A stretch of DNA of 9,185 nucleotides. Source: Actinomycetes bacterium (GTDB lineage Bacteria > Actinomycetota > Actinomycetes > Mycobacteriales > Mycobacteriaceae). Where the stretch lies: positions 1-9,185 of the forward strand of contig JAHZJY010000360.1 of the NCBI GenBank assembly GCA_022600695.1, in the 5' to 3' direction. The translations under genes and the position numbers were made by a program. The notes under the pieces are model-generated. The model saw only the letters and a list, made by a program, of their open reading frames with translations. It did no database searches and was not told the origin of the DNA. Of the stretch, positions 5,492 to 9,185 are shown one piece after another (within the stretch, counting starts at the first letter, position 1; each line of letters opens with the position of its first letter).

Positions 5492-6502
5492 TCAGAGCCG
5501 GGCGCGGATCCGCTCGCCCACCGCCGCGGTGGACAACGCGGTGCCGCCGCGGGTAGCCAGATGGTCGGCGACGGCCTTGTCGACCCGCGCCGCGGCGGCG
5601 TCCTCACCGAGATGCGACAGCAGTAGGGCCACGCTCATCACCGCCGCTGTGGGGTCGGCGGTGCCCTGGCCGGCGATATCAGGCGCGCTGCCGTGGACCG
5701 GTTCGAACATCGACGGGTTGGTGCCGGTGGCGTCGATATTGCCGCTGGCCGCAAGCCCGATACCGCCGGATACTGCGGCGGCGAGATCGGTGATGATGTC
5801 GCCGAACAGGTTGTCGGTCACGATGACATCGAAGCGCCCCGGATCGGTGACCAGGTGGATGGTCGCGGCGTCGATGTGCTGGTAGGCCACCTCGACGTCC
5901 GGGTAACCCGCGCCCACCTCGCCGATCACCCGGGACCACAGAAGCCCGGCGAAGGTCAGCACGTTGGTCTTGTGCACCAGGGTGAGCCGCTTGCGCCGGC
6001 GGGCCGCCAGATCGAAGGCGTAGCGCACCACCCGTTCGACACCGAAGGCGGTGTTGAGGCTGACCTCGGTGGCCACCTCGTGCGGGGTTCCGGCCCGGAT
6101 CGACCCACCGGTTCCGGTGTAGGGGCCCTCGGTGCCCTCGCGGACCACGACAAAGTCGATCGCCGGCTCCCCGGCCAGCGGGCTACGCACACCGTCGTAA
6201 AGCCGACTCGGGCGCAGGTTGACGTGGTGGTCGAGTTCGAAGCGGATCTTCAGCAGCAGACCACGCTCCAGCACCCCGCTGGGCACCGACGGATCACCGA
6301 TCGAGCCCAGCAGGATGGCGTCGTGCCCGCGCAGTCCGTCGAGGACACCGTCCGGCAGCACCTCGCCGGTGGCGTGGTAGCGCCGCGCGCCCAGGTCGTA
6401 GTCGGTCTTCTCGACATCGGGGAGCACCGCGTCAAGCACCTGCAGCGCCTCACCGATGACTTCCGGGCCGATACCGTCCCCCGCGATCACGGCAAGTCTC
6501 AT
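5492..6502 (-). CDS. leuB: 3-isopropylmalate dehydrogenase
   Basis: 336 residues. LeuB oxidises and decarboxylates 3-isopropylmalate to 2-oxoisocaproate with NAD+ and Mg2+/Mn2+, the third step of leucine synthesis, in the cytoplasm. Features are GDGIGPE near the N-terminus (8-14), the substrate-binding arginines in [13 protein letters not shown] (R87, R97) and [12 protein letters not shown] (R121, Y128), the catalytic lysine in VHKTN (K178), and the metal-ligand aspartates D211 (QHIDAA), D235 and D239. [20 protein letters not shown] (231-250) is the isocitrate/isopropylmalate dehydrogenase signature, followed by [14 protein letters not shown]. The ATG at 6502 is supported by GAGGAGGAG 8 nt upstream. 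The gene starts 49 bp after the serA stop on the same strand, so it is probably co-transcribed with serA. It has its own strong ribosome site rather than an overlap. Confidence 0.97.
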   Translation of the reverse strand: MRLAVIAGDGIGPEVIGEALQVLDAVLPDVEKTDYDLGARRYHATGEVLPDGVLDGLRGHDAILLGSIGDPSVPSGVLERGLLLKIRFELDHHVNLRPSRLYDGVRSPLAGEPAIDFVVVREGTEGPYTGTGGSIRAGTPHEVATEVSLNTAFGVERVVRYAFDLAARRRKRLTLVHKTNVLTFAGLLWSRVIGEVGAGYPDVEVAYQHIDAATIHLVTDPGRFDVIVTDNLFGDIITDLAAAVSGGIGLAASGNIDATGTNPSMFEPVHGSAPDIAGQGTADPTAAVMSVALLLSHLGEDAAAARVDKAVADHLATRGGTALSTAAVGERIRARL

Positions 6503-6510
6503 CGGCGCCG

Positions 6511-6519
6511 CTCCTCCTC
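6511..6519 (-). promoter_or_regulatory. Ribosome binding site of leuB
   Basis: GAGGAGGAG on the minus strand, with 8 nt to the ATG at 6502. It is the strongest Shine-Dalgarno sequence in the window and fixes the leuB start. Confidence 0.8.
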
Positions 6520-6551
6520 ATCGCTCCGCTCTGCATCGTCGCCGGCGCGAT

Positions 6552-8138
6552 TCACGACAGATCAACTACTTCCAGCGTGGTGGCGTCGACCGCTCCGCGG
6601 ATCTCCTCACGGGCCGCTGCGGGAACGTCGCGGTCGAGACGCAGCATCACCGTGGCGCCGCCACCACTGGCGTCCTGGCTCATCTGCGCCGCCTCGATGT
6701 TCACCCCGGCCCCACCGAGCAGGGTGCCGATCTTGCCCAGCGCGCCGGCCTTGTCGAAGTAGTGCAGGATCAGGTTGACCCCCTCCGCGCGCAAATCGAA
6801 ACTGCGGCCGTTGATCGACACCACCTTCTGAACCTGCTGCGGTCCGGTCAGGGTGCCCGAGACGTTGACCGCCGAGCCGTCCGGCGACACCACCCGCACG
6901 TCTACCAGGCTGCGATGGTTGGGACTTTCGGTGGCCGAGCTCAGTTCGGTGTCCAGCCCACGCTCGGCGGCCAGGGCCGGGGCGTTGACGAACGTCACCT
7001 GCTGGTCGGTCATGGTGGCGAAAAGCCCGCGCAGCGCCGACAGCTTCAGGACCTCCACGTCTTCGGCAGCCAGCTCACCACACACCCGCACCGACACGCT
7101 GTCCGGCGGCTCGGTAACCAGCACCCCGACCAGCACCCCGAGTTTGCGCACCAGGTCCAGCCACGGCGCCACCTCCTCGCTGACCGCGCCCGCGCCGACG
7201 TTGACCGCGTCCGGCACGAATTCGCCGGCCAGGGCAAGCCGGACGCTGGCTGCGACATCGGTGCCGGCCCGGTCCTGCGCCTCGGCGGTCGAGGCCCCCA
7301 GGTGCGGGGTGACCACCACCTGCGGCAACCCGAAAAGCGGGCTGTCGGTGCACGGTTCGGTGGCATAGACGTCCATACCGGCAGCGCGGACGTGGCCGGA
7401 CCGGATCGCGTCGGCCAGCGCCTGCTCATCGACCAGGCCGCCGCGGGCGGCGTTGACGATGATCACTCCGGGCTTGGTCCTCGCCAGCGCGTCGGTGCCG
7501 AGCAGCCCGGCGGTCTCCTTGGTCTTGGGCAGGTGTACCGAGATGAAGTCGGCCCGAGCCAGCACATCGTCCAGCGGCAGCAGCTCGATACCGAGTTGGG
7601 CGGCACGGGCCGGCGGAACGTAGGGGTCATAGGCGATGACGTGGGTACCGAAGGCGGCCAGCCGCGCGGCGACCAGCTGGCCGATGCGGCCCAGGCCCAC
7701 CACCCCGACGGTCTTACCGAAGATCTCGGTGCCGTTGAACGAGGACCGCTTCCAGGTGTGCTCGCGCAGGGTGGCGTCGGCGGCGGGGATCTGCCGGGCC
7801 GCCGACAGCAGCAGCGCCATGGCGTGCTCGGCGGCACTGTGGATATTGGAGGTCGGCGCGTTGACCACCAGAACGCCGGCCGCGGTGGCGGCATCGACGT
7901 CGACGTTGTCCAGGCCCACCCCGGCTCGGGCGATGATCTTCAGCCTGGGCGCCGCGGTGATCACCTCGGCATCGACGGTGGTGGCCGAGCGCACCAGGAG
8001 CGCGTCGGCGTCGCCGACGGCGGCCAGCAGTTTGGGGCGGTCCGGGCCGTCGACCCAGCGGACCTCCACCTGGTCACCAAGCGCGGCGACGGTCGATTCG
8101 GCGAGTTTGTCGGCAATCAGAACAACGGGCAGAGTCAC
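6552..8138 (-). CDS. serA: D-3-phosphoglycerate dehydrogenase
   Basis: 528 residues, the long mycobacterial type. It oxidises 3-phosphoglycerate to 3-phosphohydroxypyruvate with NAD+, the first committed step of serine synthesis, and related enzymes are inhibited by serine. The order is a substrate-binding domain split around a Rossmann domain with VGLGRIG (G148-x-G150-xx-G153). The catalytic R232 (NAARGGLVDE), E261 (ATEPC) and H279 (TPHLGAST) follow. Next come an intervening allosteric-substrate-binding domain (about 305-450) and a C-terminal ACT serine-binding domain (about 456-528; HYFDKAGALGKIGTLLGGAGVN). The GTG at 8138 gives MTLPVVLIADKL and exactly the length I recall for M. tuberculosis SerA. 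Upstream in-frame codons back to 8330 lie within the divergent oxidoreductase gene and are not used. TACGCT sits 6 nt upstream of the GTG, which suggests a leaderless mRNA. Confidence 0.97.
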   Translation of the reverse strand: MTLPVVLIADKLAESTVAALGDQVEVRWVDGPDRPKLLAAVGDADALLVRSATTVDAEVITAAPRLKIIARAGVGLDNVDVDAATAAGVLVVNAPTSNIHSAAEHAMALLLSAARQIPAADATLREHTWKRSSFNGTEIFGKTVGVVGLGRIGQLVAARLAAFGTHVIAYDPYVPPARAAQLGIELLPLDDVLARADFISVHLPKTKETAGLLGTDALARTKPGVIIVNAARGGLVDEQALADAIRSGHVRAAGMDVYATEPCTDSPLFGLPQVVVTPHLGASTAEAQDRAGTDVAASVRLALAGEFVPDAVNVGAGAVSEEVAPWLDLVRKLGVLVGVLVTEPPDSVSVRVCGELAAEDVEVLKLSALRGLFATMTDQQVTFVNAPALAAERGLDTELSSATESPNHRSLVDVRVVSPDGSAVNVSGTLTGPQQVQKVVSINGRSFDLRAEGVNLILHYFDKAGALGKIGTLLGGAGVNIEAAQMSQDASGGGATVMLRLDRDVPAAAREEIRGAVDATTLEVVDLS

Positions 8139-8144
8139 GCCGAC

Positions 8145-8150
8145 AGCGTA
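8145..8150 (-). promoter_or_regulatory. -10 element of serA (TACGCT), leaderless GTG start
   Basis: TACGCT on the minus strand matches TANNNT and is followed by exactly 6 nt before the GTG at 8138. No Shine-Dalgarno sequence precedes the GTG (the 6 nt are GTCGGC). Transcription would begin at the start codon, a common arrangement in mycobacteria for both ATG and GTG starts. Confidence 0.55.
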
Positions 8151-8154
8151 ATGG
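8149..8154 (+). promoter_or_regulatory. Possible -10 of the FAD oxidoreductase gene (TAATGG)
   Basis: TAATGG is followed by 6 nt and the ATG at 8161. It lacks the final T of TANNNT, so it is weaker than the serA element. It shares the TA at 8149-8150 with that element on the opposite strand. Confidence 0.3.
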
Positions 8155-8160
8155 GCTGTA

Positions 8161-9185
8161 ATGGACGGTATGGACGTGACCGTGGTCGGCAGCGGCCCAA
8201 ACGGGCTCTCAGCCGCGGTGACCTGCGCGCGCGCCGGACTGGATGTGCAGGTTCTGGAAGCCCAACCGACCCTGGGCGGTGGCGCGCGAACGTGGGCCGA
8301 CCCGGAGTTCACCGGTGTCCGCCACGACATCTGCTCGGCGATCCACCCACTGGCCCTGGCCTCTCCGTTCTTCGCCGAGTTCGATCTGCGGGCCCGCGGC
8401 GTGGCGCTGACGGTGCCGGAGATCTCTTACGCCAATCCGCTGCCGGAGCGTCCCGCCGCGATCGGCTGGCACGATCTGGAACGCACCTGCGGCGGCCTGC
8501 AGCACGGCGATTCGTGGCGGCATCTGATGGGCCCACTGGTGGAGCGCGGCAAGGATGTGGTCGCCTTACTGATCGGCGATAAGCGCTCGCTACCGCCGGA
8601 CCTGCCGGCTGCGGCACTGCTCGGGCAGCGGATGCTCGAGCAGGGCAGCCCCGCCTGGGGAAGGCTTCGCGGCGACGATGCACGCGCGCTGTTCACCGGC
8701 GTCGCCGCACACACCATCGCCACGATGCCGTCACTGGTGGCCGCCGGGGCCGGACTGCTGCTGGCGACGCTGGCGCATACGGTCGGCTGGCCGGTGCCGG
8801 TGGGCGGCAGCCAGGCCATCGCCGACGCCTTGATCGTCGATCTGCGCGCCCACGGCGGGATGCTGCACACCGGCGCGGCGGTGACCGCTCCCCCGCCCGG
8901 TGTTGTCATCTACGACACCGCACCCACCGCGCTCCTGGAAATCTACGGTGAAGCGCTGCCGTCGAACTACGCGAAGTCGCTCCGCCGCTACCGGTACGGC
9001 CCCGGGGTTGCCAAGGTCGATTTCGTTCTCTCCCAAGACATTCCATGGATCGACGACCGGCTCGCCGATGCAGCCACCTTGCACCTCGGGGGTACCCGCA
9101 CTCAGATGGCGCACGCCGAAAAGGAGATCGCCGCCGGCCGGCACCCTGCCTGGCCGATGATCCTGGCGGCGCAGTCCTACGCCGC
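8161..9185 (+). CDS. FAD-dependent oxidoreductase of the phytoene dehydrogenase / amine oxidase type, N-terminal part (cut by window edge), Rv2997 type
   Basis: The reading frame is open from ATG 8161 to the window end (341 codons plus two bases), so the stop lies beyond the edge. The N-terminus MDGMDVTVVGSGPNGLSAAV carries the dinucleotide-binding G-x-G-x-x-G (residues 10-15), then VLEAQPTLGGGARTW, the CrtI/amine-oxidase pattern that binds FAD. The DICSAIHPLALASPFF stretch (56-71) and PVPVGGSQAIADALI (211-225), where phytoene dehydrogenase relatives have a conserved P-x-GG motif, support this family. No crt genes are visible, so a carotenoid role should not be assumed; the substrate is unknown. 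A start at ATG 8170 (MDVTVVGSG) is equally possible; 8161 is preferred because the TAATGG element sits 6 nt upstream. It is divergent from serA across 22 bp. Confidence 0.85.
   Translation, partial: MDGMDVTVVGSGPNGLSAAVTCARAGLDVQVLEAQPTLGGGARTWADPEFTGVRHDICSAIHPLALASPFFAEFDLRARGVALTVPEISYANPLPERPAAIGWHDLERTCGGLQHGDSWRHLMGPLVERGKDVVALLIGDKRSLPPDLPAAALLGQRMLEQGSPAWGRLRGDDARALFTGVAAHTIATMPSLVAAGAGLLLATLAHTVGWPVPVGGSQAIADALIVDLRAHGGMLHTGAAVTAPPPGVVIYDTAPTALLEIYGEALPSNYAKSLRRYRYGPGVAKVDFVLSQDIPWIDDRLADAATLHLGGTRTQMAHAEKEIAAGRHPAWPMILAAQSYA

Noticed and set aside
5545..5607. GC-rich repeats (GCCGCGG-type) in leuB and neighbouring genes as possible repeat elements
   Set aside because: They are ordinary codon-driven GC runs encoding conserved or Ala/Arg-rich residues, with no regular unit.
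5693..6778. A 361-codon plus-strand frame opposite leuB
   Set aside because: It mirrors leuB codons (the third-position GC effect) and has no recognisable domain. It also crosses the leuB ribosome site and the serA-leuB gap.
8139..8330. N-terminal extension of serA by 64 codons
   Set aside because: The added residues match no SerA homologue and overlap the divergent oxidoreductase coding sequence. The GTG at 8138 gives the exact family length.
6456..8582. A 708-codon plus-strand open frame antisense to leuB and serA
   Set aside because: It is low-complexity, rich in R, G, H and Q, matches no family I recognise, and covers two clear genes on the other strand. Long antisense frames are expected in GC-rich DNA.

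Overview
The window looks like chromosomal DNA from a non-tuberculous Mycobacterium or close relative (Mycolicibacterium-like). It is GC-rich, and the gene order matches, from memory, the Mycobacterium tuberculosis block Rv2988c-Rv2997: leuC / IclR regulator / split-barrel flavin- or F420-type protein / tRNA-Glu and tRNA-Gln / gltX / FAH-family hydrolase / MFS transporter / leuB / serA / FAD oxidoreductase. Several proteins have exactly the length I recall for the M. tuberculosis orthologues (IclR 233, split barrel 163, LeuB 336, SerA 528 residues). No mobile element, phage, CRISPR array or toxin-antitoxin locus is visible.

Layout. 1-189 (-) is the 5' end of leuC. It diverges from an IclR-type regulator gene at 304-1005 (+); the 114-bp gap holds a 17-bp near-perfect palindrome. 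1095-1586 (+) is a split beta-barrel protein. A very long hairpin at 1598-1647 separates it from a leftward unit that reads, in transcription order, FAH hydrolase (4207-3422), gltX (3422-1953), tRNA-Gln and tRNA-Glu. The FAH gene diverges from an MFS transporter gene at 4227-5405 (+), with only 19 bp between start codons. A second stem-loop at 5413-5472 separates the transporter from a leftward serA-leuB pair (8138-6552 and 6502-5492). serA diverges, across 22 bp, from an FAD-dependent oxidoreductase gene that runs off the right edge (8161-9185).

Function. leuC and leuB encode steps 2 and 3 of leucine synthesis, serA encodes the first step of serine synthesis, and the IclR protein is the expected leucine-pathway regulator by analogy with LtbR of Corynebacterium and NdgR of Streptomyces. 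gltX lies directly upstream of the genes for tRNA-Gln and tRNA-Glu. Both are expected to be substrates of the non-discriminating GluRS of bacteria without GlnRS.

This is a core, conserved region and I found no evidence of a new multi-gene system. The points most worth a second look are regulatory. They are the palindrome in the leuC/iclR gap, apparently leaderless starts for the IclR and serA genes, and the repeated arrangement in which divergent genes appear to share the TA of overlapping -10 elements.
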